From NCBI GenBank assembly GCA_035699745.1, contig DASSPH010000013.1, positions 1-64,000 on the forward strand: DNA of 64,000 bases, read 5' to 3'. Position numbers and translations under genes: made by a program. This document shows, in pieces, positions 34,119-42,447 of this stretch. Positions within the stretch are counted from its first letter, which is position 1. The number at the start of each line of letters is the position of its first letter. Source of the stretch: Vicinamibacterales bacterium (lineage in GTDB: Bacteria; Acidobacteriota; Vicinamibacteria; Vicinamibacterales; 2-12-FULL-66-21). A model generated the notes under the pieces. That model saw only the letters and a list, made by a program, of their open reading frames with translations, was not told the origin of the DNA and did not search any database.

Positions 34119-34694
34119 CTACCGATACCTGGACAGATCGATACGGCTGCGCCACAACACGCTGGCGCGCTCGTCGGTGAGGATCAGTTCCGGGCGCGGC
34201 GCCGCTTCGATCTGCGCCCGCGGGATGGTGATCTCCAGGCGGACGCCGATGAGCGGCGCGCCGATGCCGCCGAGCGCATACACCGGATCGCGCCTGGCCT
34301 CGCGCGCGGCGAGCGGCGGCGTGAGCGGCCCGGTTTCGATGTACAGCTCGTAGGCGGGCGCCGTGGCATAGGTGTGCAGCGGATTCAGCCGCGCCTGCAC
34401 GATGAAGGTGACGAGCCCGAGGTGCGGCGTCATCGCCACGGTGAGGTCGCGCTCGGTGAAGCCGAACTCCCCCAGCCTCGCCCGCTCGCGGACGATCAGG
34501 ACGGCGCGGCGGAACTCGGTGATCACTTCGGCGCTGTCGACCGGATCCGACGCGGCCAGCGTGTAGCCCCTGCTGAAGGCGGCGTACAGCGCCTCGTCCT
34601 GCGATCGTCCGAGGCGCAGCGCCTCACGCGCGTCGGGACGCTGCGTCAGCGCCGCCAGCGACAGCGCCACGAGCGCGATGGCTTGCCTCACCAT
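34119..34694 (-). CDS. Hypothetical secreted protein
   Basis: A 191-residue protein with a short hydrophobic N-terminal segment (MVRQAIALVALSLAALT) consistent with a signal peptide. The body is mixed alpha/beta, with a C-terminal beta-rich part around GAPLIGVRLEITIPRAQIE. No family is recognised. An in-frame ATG at 34709 adds five residues but would leave only 11 bp to the divergent RidA gene, so I prefer 34694. It precedes the M16 peptidase by 59 bp on the same strand and may share its transcript. Confidence 0.72.
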   Translation of the reverse strand: MVRQAIALVALSLAALTQRPDAREALRLGRSQDEALYAAFSRGYTLAASDPVDSAEVITEFRRAVLIVRERARLGEFGFTERDLTVAMTPHLGLVTFIVQARLNPLHTYATAPAYELYIETGPLTPPLAAREARRDPVYALGGIGAPLIGVRLEITIPRAQIEAAPRPELILTDERASVLWRSRIDLSRYR

Positions 34695-34720
34695 GCCGGC
34701 ACTTCGCATAGGATGACGGG

Positions 34721-35110
34721 ATGTCCGAGCGAGTGCAACCCGTCATCAGCGCCGCCCTGCCCACCCCGGTCGGCCCGTATTCTCCCGGGATGATCTTCGG
34801 CAACCTGGTCTTCGTCTCCGGCCAGGCCGGCCGCGATCCGGCGACCGGTTCGCTGGCACCCGACGTCGAGGCGCAGACCGCGCAGGCGCTGCGCAACGTC
34901 GAGGCGATCCTCCGCGCCGCCGGGTCGGGACTGCCGCACGTGCTCCGCTGCGGCGTGTTCCTCGTCGACATGAAAGAATTCCCGAAGATGAACGAGGTGT
35001 ACTCCCGCGCGTTCGGCACGCACCGTCCCGCGCGCACCACCGTGCAGGTCGCCGGGCTGCCCGGCGAGGGGCTTCGGGTCGAAATCGACGCCATCGCCTG
35101 CATCCCGTGA
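34721..35110 (+). CDS. ridA: RidA-family enamine/imine deaminase
   Basis: A 129-residue member of the YjgF/YER057c/UK114 family. It shows the signature PVGPYSPG near the N-terminus, VFVSGQAGRDPATG, the internal QALRNVEAIL helix and the C-terminal VEIDAIA strand. RidA proteins hydrolyse reactive enamine/imine intermediates such as 2-aminoacrylate and act as trimers in the cytoplasm. Its stop overlaps the start of the downstream OCD-family gene in a GTGA, a sensible pairing because that enzyme family works through imines. Confidence 0.92.
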   Translation: MSERVQPVISAALPTPVGPYSPGMIFGNLVFVSGQAGRDPATGSLAPDVEAQTAQALRNVEAILRAAGSGLPHVLRCGVFLVDMKEFPKMNEVYSRAFGTHRPARTTVQVAGLPGEGLRVEIDAIACIP

Positions 35111-36057
35111 TTCCGATCGTCCTCGAGCCGGACCTGCGCGCGGTGATCACGCCCGCGGTGGCCGTGGACGCGATCCGCGCCGCCTTCCGCGCCGACGGCG
35201 AAGGGCGCACGCACGTTCCGGCGGTGATCAACCTCGAGGTGCCGGCGCACCGCGGCGAATTCCACGTCAAGACCGCGCTGATCGACGGCGTGCCGCACGT
35301 CGCGATCAAGGTGGCCAGCGGCTTCTACGACAATCCCGCGAAGGGGCTGCCGAGCGGCGCCGGACTGATGGCCGTCTTCGACGCGACGACCGGCCTGCCG
35401 GCCGCGCTCCTGCTCGACAACGGGTTCCTGACCGACATCCGCACCGGTGCGGCGGGGGCCGTCGCCGCGGAGGTGCTCGCGCCGGAGACGTTCGACACGG
35501 TCGGCGTGCTCGGATCCGGACTCCAGGCGCGCCACCAGATCGACTGCCTTCGCGTCGTCCGGCGATTCAGCCGCATCGTCGCGTGGAGTCCGAACCGCGC
35601 GCACCTCGACGCCTACGTGGCAGACATGCAGGCGGCCGGCTTCGAGGCATCCGCGGCGGCGACGCCGGAAGCGGTCTGCCGCGCCGCGGACCTGATCGTG
35701 ACCGCGACACCGTCACGGCAGCCGCTCGTCCGCGCCGAGTGGCTGCGGCCGGGGCAGCACGTCACCGCGCTCGGCGCCGATTCTCCCGGCAAGCAGGAAC
35801 TGGACGCGGCGTGTCTGGCGCGCGCCGATCTCCTCGTCGTCGATCGGCTGACGCAGTGCGCGGCGTTCGGCGAGCTGCGGCATGCGCTGGACACGGGCGC
35901 GATGCCCGCAACCCGCGTGCACGCGGAACTGGGTGAGATTGTCGCCGGCGTGAAGCCGGGACGCACGTCCGCCGCGCAGATCACCATCGCCGATCTCACC
36001 GGCGTCGGCTTCCAGGACACGGCGATCGCCAGCCGGGCGATGGAGTTGATCGGGTGA
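35107..36057 (+). CDS. Ornithine cyclodeaminase/mu-crystallin family protein
   Basis: A 316-residue NAD(P)-dependent enzyme. The Rossmann motif is GVLGSGLQARHQIDCL (about 138-153). Upstream blocks HVKTALIDGVPHVAIKVASGFYDNP and ATTGLPAALLLDNGFLTDIRTGAA are the family's substrate and cofactor segments. Members include ornithine and lysine cyclodeaminases, ketimine reductases and alanine dehydrogenases, so exact activity is open. The GTG at 35107 overlaps the RidA stop. The final codons and the stop run into an octamer repeat that continues to the truA start. Confidence 0.92.
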   Translation: MIPIVLEPDLRAVITPAVAVDAIRAAFRADGEGRTHVPAVINLEVPAHRGEFHVKTALIDGVPHVAIKVASGFYDNPAKGLPSGAGLMAVFDATTGLPAALLLDNGFLTDIRTGAAGAVAAEVLAPETFDTVGVLGSGLQARHQIDCLRVVRRFSRIVAWSPNRAHLDAYVADMQAAGFEASAAATPEAVCRAADLIVTATPSRQPLVRAEWLRPGQHVTALGADSPGKQELDAACLARADLLVVDRLTQCAAFGELRHALDTGAMPATRVHAELGEIVAGVKPGRTSAAQITIADLTGVGFQDTAIASRAMELIG

Positions 36058-36096
36058 TCGGGCGATCGGGTGATCGGATGATCGGGTGATCGGGTG
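36048..36096 (+). repeat. Six octamer repeats (GATCGGGT) bridging two genes
   Basis: Six copies of an 8-bp unit, GATCGGGT with single-base variants (GATCGGGC, GATCGGAT), run from 36048 to 36095. The array contains the stop of the OCD-family gene (36055-36057) and the GTG start of truA (36094). It fills the whole 36-bp gap between them, so copy-number change would alter the spacing. No Shine-Dalgarno outside the repeat serves truA. Confidence 0.85.
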
Positions 36097-36879
36097 CCAC
36101 GTTTCAAGCTCGTCATCGAGTACGCCGGGACGCGTTACAGCGGGTGGCAGATCCAGAAGAACGCGCGCACCGTCGCCGGGGAGATCGAGCACGCCGTCGG
36201 CGAGGTGACGCGACGGCGCGAGTTCGAGCTGTACGGAGCGGGACGGACCGACGCCGGCGTCCATGCGCTCGCGCAGGTGGCGCATCTCGAGCTGTACACG
36301 GATTTGCCGCCCGGCGCGCTGCGGCAGCGCATCAACGATGCGCTCCCGACCGACATTCACATCCGCTCGATCGACAAGGTGCCGCACCGGTTCCACGCGC
36401 GGCACGACGCCGTGGCGCGCAGCTACCTCTATCAGATCTCCCGGAGGAAGAGCGCGTTCTTCAAGCCCTACCTGTGGTGGGTGAAGGAGGCACTCGACCC
36501 GGACCGCATGCGTGCGGGGGCGGCGGTATTCGTCGGGATGCGGAATTTCGCGTCCTTCAGCGCCGACGAGTCTGGAGAGAAGTCCTCGAGGGTGCTGGTG
36601 GATCGACTGGAGATCGCCGAAGACGGCGACCTGCTCCTGATCCGCGTCGTCGGCTCGCACTTCCTCTGGCGGATGGTGCGGCGGATGGTCGGCGTGCTGG
36701 CCGCCGTCGGCCGGGGCGAGCTGACCTCCGCGGAGGTGAGCGGCTTGCTGGAGGAGCGATCCGATCTGCCCGCCGCGCTCACCGCCCCCGCGTCCGGGCT
36801 CTTCCTCGAAGCCGTGTATTACAGCGGCGATCCCGCCCCCGCGCCGCTGCACGCCGTCGCGCACGTGCCGTCGCGGTAA
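36094..36879 (+). CDS. truA: tRNA pseudouridine synthase A
   Basis: A 261-residue TruA that isomerises U38-U40 in the anticodon arm. The catalytic Asp53 lies in GAGRTDAGVHA. Flanking blocks LVIEYAGTRYSGWQ, RFHARHDAVARSYLYQI and the late VVGSHFLWRMVRRMVG are all typical. The GTG at 36094 lies inside an octamer repeat. It converges on the pcm gene with a 7-bp gap. Its place behind amino-acid metabolism genes has no obvious functional meaning. Confidence 0.95.
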   Translation: MPRFKLVIEYAGTRYSGWQIQKNARTVAGEIEHAVGEVTRRREFELYGAGRTDAGVHALAQVAHLELYTDLPPGALRQRINDALPTDIHIRSIDKVPHRFHARHDAVARSYLYQISRRKSAFFKPYLWWVKEALDPDRMRAGAAVFVGMRNFASFSADESGEKSSRVLVDRLEIAEDGDLLLIRVVGSHFLWRMVRRMVGVLAAVGRGELTSAEVSGLLEERSDLPAALTAPASGLFLEAVYYSGDPAPAPLHAVAHVPSR

Positions 36880-36886
36880 TCCGCTT

Positions 36887-37519
36887 TCACGGCGTCACGG
36901 TGTTCCCGCCCTTGATCATCGGCACGAAGCGGACCGGCAATGTCGCCAGCGTCTCGAGCGAGGCGCCGCGCGTCTGCAGCACCCGCAGTTCCTGGTACGC
37001 GGTGCCGATCGGCAGGGCGATGATGCCGCCGTCGACCAGCTGCTCGAGCAGCGCCGGCGGCACGGACACGGGAGCGGCGGCGGCGAGGATCCGGTCGTAC
37101 GGCGCGTGCTCGGGCCAGCCTTCGTACCCGTCGCCGGTGCGGAGCTGCACGTTCGTGTAGCCGAGGGCCGCGAGCGTCGACCGCGCGCGGTCGGCGAGAT
37201 CGGGCAGCAGTTCGACCGAGAAGACCTCGCGCACCAGTTCCGCCAGCACCGCGGTCTGATAGCCGCACCCCGCCCCGATCTCCAGCACGCGATGCGACGG
37301 CTCGAGCCGCAGCGCTTCCGTCATGTACGCGACGATGTACGGCTGGGAGATGGTCTGGCCGTGGCCGATCTCGAGCGGATGATCCTCGTACGCCGCCGGT
37401 TGAAGCGCGGGGGGGACGAACTGCTCGCGCGGCACGCGCATCATCGCATCGAGCACCCGCTCGTCGCGGACGCCGCGGGCCCTGATCTGCTCGGCGACCA
37501 TGCGGCTGCGCGGATCCAT
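36887..37519 (-). CDS. pcm: Protein-L-isoaspartate O-methyltransferase
   Basis: A 210-residue SAM-dependent repair enzyme that methylates isoaspartyl residues in damaged proteins. The N-terminal MVAEQIRARGVRDERVLDAM, the PLEIGHGQTISQPYIVA segment that recognises the substrate, SAM motif I VLEIGAGCGYQTAVLAEL and the C-terminal LPIGTAYQELRVL are all canonical. The ATG at 37519 is well placed. It is followed by a convergent truA and has no obvious operon partner. Confidence 0.95.
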   Translation of the reverse strand: MDPRSRMVAEQIRARGVRDERVLDAMMRVPREQFVPPALQPAAYEDHPLEIGHGQTISQPYIVAYMTEALRLEPSHRVLEIGAGCGYQTAVLAELVREVFSVELLPDLADRARSTLAALGYTNVQLRTGDGYEGWPEHAPYDRILAAAAPVSVPPALLEQLVDGGIIALPIGTAYQELRVLQTRGASLETLATLPVRFVPMIKGGNTVTP

Positions 37520-37558
37520 GTGCCGGATGCTACCGCGATCACCCGCGGCCGAGTTTAG

Positions 37559-38587
37559 CTAGCGGATCACGCGCAGGTTCAGCGGGGCGGAGGGGAGGTT
37601 GCCGCGCCAGCCCAGCTGCAGCACGTCGAAGTCGTCCGCGGTCAAACCGTGGAATGCAGGGTTCAACACGGCATTGTTCCACCGCGCGTCCATGGTCCCC
37701 GACACGTACATGTCCGAACCGTTGTCGGCGACGATCAGGCCGTAGCGCTGCATCGCGCGGAAGATCCGCTGGACCGGCGCGGGATAGCCGGAGAGATCCT
37801 TCGACGCCTTGAGGCGCAGGCGCGCGCCCATCGGCAGCGCTCCGGCGGTGGAGCCGGCGCGATGCGACGCCGGCCAGACGTAGCCGTTGGTCGCGCGCAC
37901 CGTCACGCGGAACGCGTGCGCGATCTCGGCGGTGCCGTACGCCTCGTCGTAGCGCACGAGCCCCGGAAAGATGGCGAGGCCTGCGGCGTCGGCGGACGTC
38001 CACGTCTCCGGCCGCCGATCGCTGCGCGCCAGGCTGAAGATGGCGCCGCAGTCCGCCTCCCAGCGGCTCAGCGCCGCGTTCCAGCGGGTCGCCGCCGTCT
38101 CGTACAACAGCCAGTTGTCGCGATCGACGATCAGCAGATGCCGATCGCCGTCGGTGCCGCCGCCGGGCACGGCTCCTTCGATGTAGTTCGGCTGCGTCTG
38201 CGCTTCGACCGGAATCGGATAGCCCGCCGGCCGTCCCGCCGCGCCGTCGTCGCTCTCGTCGCCGTACGCGGTCCACACCGGACGGACGAGCGGCTGATCG
38301 CCGGAGACGACGACATAAGGAATTCCGTACGGGGGCGGTCCGAAATCGGGATGCACGCGCCGCGTCGCCGTCGTGTTCGACCCGACGCGGCCGCTGATGA
38401 AATTGACGTAGGCGGCCGACGAGGGATCCACCGGCGCGCGGCTGACGTCGAGGTTCCACCAGTTCGACGCCGGAAACACCTGCCGGCCGTCGAGCGAGCC
38501 GAGCAGCGCCGGGGGCACTGCCGCCGACACCAGCACGGTCGCCGCCGTGAGCAGCGCCGCCGCGACCAGTCCGCTGCGGAAAGTCAC
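37559..38587 (-). CDS. Hypothetical secreted protein
   Basis: A 342-residue protein with a signal peptide (1 to about 23, cleavage near VSAAV). Recognisable blocks are VFPASNWWNLDVSRAPVDP, a GIPYVVV strand, TDGDRHLLIVDRDNWLLYE in mid-protein and QRYGLIVADNGSDMYVSG towards the end. It reads as a single beta-rich extracellular domain with many Asp and Trp. I cannot assign a family; similar proteins seem to occur in Acidobacteriota, but this is from memory. It lies 39 bp upstream of pcm on the same strand. Confidence 0.8.
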   Translation of the reverse strand: MTFRSGLVAAALLTAATVLVSAAVPPALLGSLDGRQVFPASNWWNLDVSRAPVDPSSAAYVNFISGRVGSNTTATRRVHPDFGPPPYGIPYVVVSGDQPLVRPVWTAYGDESDDGAAGRPAGYPIPVEAQTQPNYIEGAVPGGGTDGDRHLLIVDRDNWLLYETAATRWNAALSRWEADCGAIFSLARSDRRPETWTSADAAGLAIFPGLVRYDEAYGTAEIAHAFRVTVRATNGYVWPASHRAGSTAGALPMGARLRLKASKDLSGYPAPVQRIFRAMQRYGLIVADNGSDMYVSGTMDARWNNAVLNPAFHGLTADDFDVLQLGWRGNLPSAPLNLRVIR

Positions 38588-38853
38588 GTCCGGTGGGGTT
38601 CACCTTCCGTGCCGCCTGTAAGTCCCGGCAAACACGGGGCGCGGGCGGCCGCGCGTGCGCATAAGGAACAGCCGGCATACGAACCTGTGATTGCCCCCGG
38701 CGTATCATGCGGCGCATGACAGCCGCGAGCGATCGCGACGATCGACGGCCGGGGCTCAGCGACGCGGCGCTGAAGCGGTAGCGTAAAGCTCAGCCGGGCA
38801 TCGGCCGAAACGTAGGACGCCGCCGTCCTCACCAGATACACGGCGCGCGCACG

Positions 38854-39516
38854 ATGCACAGCCGGGACTTTCGCTATCACCTGCTCTCGATCGGCGTGAA
38901 CCGCGAAGCCAACGGCGCCTCCGTGCGCGCGGCAGAGCGCGATGCGTTCGGCGTCTCCTGGACGTTCGCGCAGCTCGGATACTGGCGCGCGGAGCGCAAC
39001 CGCTGCCTCACCGGCGCGCAGTCGACGCCGCAGGCGATCGACGCGCACCTCTCGTCGTGCGCCGCCCTCTCCGATCTCGATCTCGTGATGATCTTCTGGA
39101 GCGGCCATCTGTTCCACGACGTGGACGTCGTCGGAACGCTCTCCGCCGTGGCTGACGCCCGGCTGCGCGTGCTGATCGTCGACACCTGCCACGCCGACGA
39201 TCGGCTCCACCGCATCGAGGCGGCGCTCGAGGGCGTGCCCGACGATCGCCGTCCCGTCGTCCTCGCCTCGTGCGCCCCCGACACGCGGTCGCGCGAGAAC
39301 AGCATCAACGGCTTCTTCACCGGCGCGCTGCTGCGCCAGCTTCGCCGGCCGCGCCGCCCCGGCGTCAAGACGCTCGATCTCCTCGACGCGTTCAATCGCG
39401 CCGCTGACGACGCGGTGCGGCGGACCGGACGCGAGCCGCTGTTCTCGGCGAATGGCGCCGGACGGCTGCGCTTGCCGATCCTGGCGCAGACGGCGCTGCC
39501 GTTGGAGCCGCAGTAG
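38854..39516 (+). CDS. Small caspase-fold (C14-like) protein
   Basis: A 220-residue protein consisting only of a caspase-like domain. The N-terminus LLSIGVNREANGASVRAAERDA matches the first strand and helix of bacterial caspases. His85 in IFWSGHLF and Cys112 in LIVDTCHADD give the His/Cys dyad, and VVLASCAPDTRSREN fits the strand bearing specificity residues. The His-Cys spacing is short (27 residues) and there is no signal peptide, transmembrane helix or effector domain. Role could be defence or regulated proteolysis. The 266-bp gap before it shows nothing I can support. Confidence 0.82.
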   Translation: MHSRDFRYHLLSIGVNREANGASVRAAERDAFGVSWTFAQLGYWRAERNRCLTGAQSTPQAIDAHLSSCAALSDLDLVMIFWSGHLFHDVDVVGTLSAVADARLRVLIVDTCHADDRLHRIEAALEGVPDDRRPVVLASCAPDTRSRENSINGFFTGALLRQLRRPRRPGVKTLDLLDAFNRAADDAVRRTGREPLFSANGAGRLRLPILAQTALPLEPQ

Positions 39517-39519
39517 AGT

Positions 39520-39594
39520 CAGCTCTCAGCTCACAGCTCTCAGCTTTCAGCTTTCAGCTCTCAGCTCACGGCTCACGGCTCACGGCTCACAGCC
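39520..39594 (+). repeat. Heptamer tandem repeat (CAGCTCT/CGGCTCA)
   Basis: About ten and a half copies of a 7-bp unit. CAGCTCT, CAGCTCA and CAGCTTT occur first, then three copies of CGGCTCA. The array starts 3 bp after the caspase-fold gene's stop and ends 58 bp before the EF-hand gene start. Period 7 cannot preserve a reading frame, in keeping with its intergenic position. A similar period-7 array of different sequence lies at 42448-42634. Confidence 0.9.
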
Positions 39595-39652
39595 CCTGCG
39601 GTTGGGTCGGGTGAGGTACGGGCCTTGCTGTTCCTCCTGTAGAGGAGGACGC

Positions 39653-40624
39653 ATGAAGTCATCTATTCTCCTGGCGCTCTGTCTGGCGGCGGCGTCCAGC
39701 GCGCACGCGCAGGGGCAGGCGCAGGCCCGCAGAGATGTCGCCATCCGGTTCCAGGCGATGGACGTCAACCATGACGGCGTGATCACCCGGCAGGAGTGGC
39801 GCGGCAACGATCGATCGTTCCGCAACCACGACTGGAACGGCGACGGCATACTCTCCGGCGACGAGATCCGGCCCGGCGCGCAGCGCCGGCGGCCGTGGGA
39901 CGATCGCGACGTCGAAGGCGCCATCGATCGCGAAGACGACTGGACGGACGAGCGCTTCCGCGCGCTCGATCACAACGGCGACGGCCGGCTCTCGCGCAAC
40001 GAGTGGCACGCCGCCGCCGAGCTGTTCTCGCGCATCGATCGCAATCGGGACAACGTCATCAGCGCCGCCGAATTCAAGGGCGGGGAAGACGACGACCGCG
40101 AGGATCGCTTCGCCGATCTCGACGACAACCGCGACGGCCGCCTGTCGCGCAACGAGTGGCACGGCAGCGTCGCCGTGTTCGACGCGCTCGACGCCAACCG
40201 CGACGGCGTGCTGACGCGCGCCGAAGCGATCGGCACCGGCGGCGACGCCCGCGACGAGTTCCGCAGCGTCGACGTGAACGGCGACGGCGCCATCACCCGC
40301 AACGAGTGGCACTGGAACGCGGCGGCGTTCGATCGCCTCGACGCCAACCGCGACGGCCGCCTGTCGCGCCAGGAGTGGGACAACTCGCCGGCAACGGTGC
40401 TGCCGCAGCAGACGCCGGCGTTCCGCGCCGGCTACGAGCGCGGACGTCAGGACGGCATCCAGGCCGGCCGCGAAGACAAGCCGCGCGGCTGGGACCTCGA
40501 GGGCCAGCGCGAGCTCGAACAGGCCGACGCCGGCTACCAGGGCAGCATGGGCAACCGGGCCGACTACCAGGCCGGCTACCGCGCCGGATTCCGCCGAGGC
40601 TATCGCGAAGGATTTGGATCCTGA
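39653..40624 (+). CDS. Secreted protein with eight EF-hand loops
   Basis: A 323-residue exported calcium-binding protein. A signal peptide (cleavage near AHAQG) precedes eight EF-hand loops: DVNHDGVITRQE, DWNGDGILSGDE, DHNGDGRLSRNE, DRNRDNVISAAE, DDNRDGRLSRNE, DANRDGVLTRAE, DVNGDGAITRNE and DANRDGRLSRQE. Most end in the same EWH or EWR step, so the array arose by duplication. Residues about 250-323 form an Arg/Gly/Tyr-rich tail with repeated GYRAGF-like units. AGAGGAGG 4 nt before ATG 39653 fixes the start. It could be a periplasmic calcium buffer or surface protein. Confidence 0.92.
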   Translation: MKSSILLALCLAAASSAHAQGQAQARRDVAIRFQAMDVNHDGVITRQEWRGNDRSFRNHDWNGDGILSGDEIRPGAQRRRPWDDRDVEGAIDREDDWTDERFRALDHNGDGRLSRNEWHAAAELFSRIDRNRDNVISAAEFKGGEDDDREDRFADLDDNRDGRLSRNEWHGSVAVFDALDANRDGVLTRAEAIGTGGDARDEFRSVDVNGDGAITRNEWHWNAAAFDRLDANRDGRLSRQEWDNSPATVLPQQTPAFRAGYERGRQDGIQAGREDKPRGWDLEGQRELEQADAGYQGSMGNRADYQAGYRAGFRRGYREGFGS

Positions 40625-40680
40625 TCCCGAAGCTGGAAGCTGACAGCTTCAGCAGCCAGCGGTGCAGGTAGAATCGGCGC

Positions 40681-42432
40681 GTGCGTTTCGGTCCGATTCT
40701 CCTGGCGCCGCTGCTGCTCCTCGTTCAGAACACGCCGGCCGATCGCGCCGGCGGCCCGGCGCAGGTGCTCACCGCAGACGACGTCCGCGCGGTGCTGAGC
40801 ACGGCGGCGACGGCCCTTGCGGACGACACGCTCGCGGCGGCGGTCGTCGATCGAACGGGGAGCATTCTCGGCGTCTACACCCGGACCGGCGCGGATGCGG
40901 GGACGCCGGACGCGGCGGTCTCGCTGGCGCGGACGGCGGCGATGTTCTCGCACGATCAGGCGCCGCTGTCCTCCCGCACGGTTCGCTACATCAGCGGCAT
41001 CCACTTCCCTGCCGGCGTGAAGAACACGCCGAGCGCCGCGCTCTACGGCGTCGAGAACATCAATCGCGGCTGCGCCGTCGATGCGCAGGGGGACGCGGTG
41101 TTCAACGCGCCGTTCCCGCGGCCGAAGTCGATCGCCGGCGTGTTCGGCGCCGGCGCCGGCGGCACGCCGCTGCCCTGCGATCCCTCGGACACGCGCGGCT
41201 GCGCGCGCGGCGGCCCGATGCTCGACGACAACGGCCAGCCGCTTTCGTCCGTCGGCATCACCACCGGCAAGACCGACGTGTTCGACACCGGACAGGACCG
41301 CCTGAACGACGTGCCGGTCGATCCGGGCGGCATCCCGATCTATCGCGGCGGCAAAGTGGTCGGCGGCATCGGCGTCGCCGGCGTGCGGCCCGACTTCGCG
41401 GAGTTCGCCGCGACGCTTGCCGCGGCGGGCAGCGGCCGCGGCCTCGACTTCTCCGAACCGCTCGGAACGCCGGGGGCGGTCTTCATCGACGGCGTGCGTC
41501 TGCCGTTCTTCGGCGGCTGCACCAGCATCGCGTGCATCCGCCGCACGCTGCGCACGCGTCCGGCGGGGTCGGCTCCCGGTTCGCTGGCGAGCGGCACCTT
41601 CCAGATCCAGCCGCGCGACGGCCTGCAGGCGCCCGAGAACTACGTCCTCGGCCCGCGCGCCAGCAGCGTGCCGGGCGGGCTCTCGATCGACGAGGTGCGC
41701 CGTCTCGTCGATCAATCGGCCGCCGTCGCCCTGCGCACGCGGGCGATGATCCGGCTGCCGATCAATCAGCCGTCGAGAATGACGATCGGCGTCTCGGACG
41801 AGACCGGCGCCATCCTCGCGCTGTTCCGCATGCCCGACGGCACCGTGTTCTCGTCCGACGTCGCGATGACCAAGGCGCGCAACGCCTACTACTTCAGCAC
41901 GCGCGAGGGCTACGAGGTGCTCAGGGACATCGCGGCGAACGCCGGCCGTGATCGCTACACGTGGACGCCGGAACCTCCGGCAGGCCGCGGCTGGGCGATC
42001 ACCGCGCGAACCCTCAGCTTCGCCGGCCAGCCGCTCTTCCCGCCGGGCATCGACCTCGAGGAACAGCTCGAGAAGCAGGACAGCGAACCGCAGCACGGCC
42101 CGTGGTTCGACCTGTTCGTCTACGACTCGAAGAATCCGTGCACGGAAGGACCCGGCGCGTCGCGCGGCGGCAATCGCCGCTACCTCAATCAGAGCGGCAT
42201 CGTCTGGTTCCCCGGCAGCGCTCCGCTCTATCGCGGCGACCGCCCGATCGGCGGCCTCGGCATCAGCGGCGACGGCGTCGAGCAGGACGATTACGTCGCG
42301 CTCCTCGGCAGCGAAGGCTTCCACCCGCCGGATGCGCTGCGCGTGGACAACAGCGTCATGACGGACGCCAAGGGACGCGCGGTCCGGCTCCCATATCTGA
42401 AGCTGCCGAGAAACCCCGAGATTCAGAAGTAG
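40681..42432 (+). CDS. Secreted protein with two GlcG/HbpS (DUF336) domains
   Basis: A 583-residue protein from GTG 40681 with a short signal segment (GPILLAPLLLLVQ). Two GlcG/HbpS-like modules are visible. In the first, AAAVVDRTGSILGVYTR is followed at about residue 215 by PIYRGGKVVGGIGVAGV. In the second, MTIGVSDETGAILALFRM is followed near the end by PLYRGDRPIGGLGISGDG. Inserts between the conserved strands are large and contain paired Cys. HbpS relatives bind haem or cobalamin. The duplication with long inserts is unusual. It follows the EF-hand gene by 56 bp. Confidence 0.85.
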   Translation: MRFGPILLAPLLLLVQNTPADRAGGPAQVLTADDVRAVLSTAATALADDTLAAAVVDRTGSILGVYTRTGADAGTPDAAVSLARTAAMFSHDQAPLSSRTVRYISGIHFPAGVKNTPSAALYGVENINRGCAVDAQGDAVFNAPFPRPKSIAGVFGAGAGGTPLPCDPSDTRGCARGGPMLDDNGQPLSSVGITTGKTDVFDTGQDRLNDVPVDPGGIPIYRGGKVVGGIGVAGVRPDFAEFAATLAAAGSGRGLDFSEPLGTPGAVFIDGVRLPFFGGCTSIACIRRTLRTRPAGSAPGSLASGTFQIQPRDGLQAPENYVLGPRASSVPGGLSIDEVRRLVDQSAAVALRTRAMIRLPINQPSRMTIGVSDETGAILALFRMPDGTVFSSDVAMTKARNAYYFSTREGYEVLRDIAANAGRDRYTWTPEPPAGRGWAITARTLSFAGQPLFPPGIDLEEQLEKQDSEPQHGPWFDLFVYDSKNPCTEGPGASRGGNRRYLNQSGIVWFPGSAPLYRGDRPIGGLGISGDGVEQDDYVALLGSEGFHPPDALRVDNSVMTDAKGRAVRLPYLKLPRNPEIQK

Positions 42433-42447
42433 GCGGTGGCCGTGACC

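Noticed and set aside
38716-38781. A 21-codon frame starting MTAASDRDDRRPGLSD between two genes
   Set aside because: Too short, no hydrophobic segment and no coupling to a neighbour. It may be the start of a lost gene, but nothing supports this.
38588-38853. A c-di-GMP or other riboswitch in the 266-bp gap, and likewise upstream of the S8/HD-GYP operon
   Set aside because: I could not find the conserved GEMM-type core or paired stems in either region.
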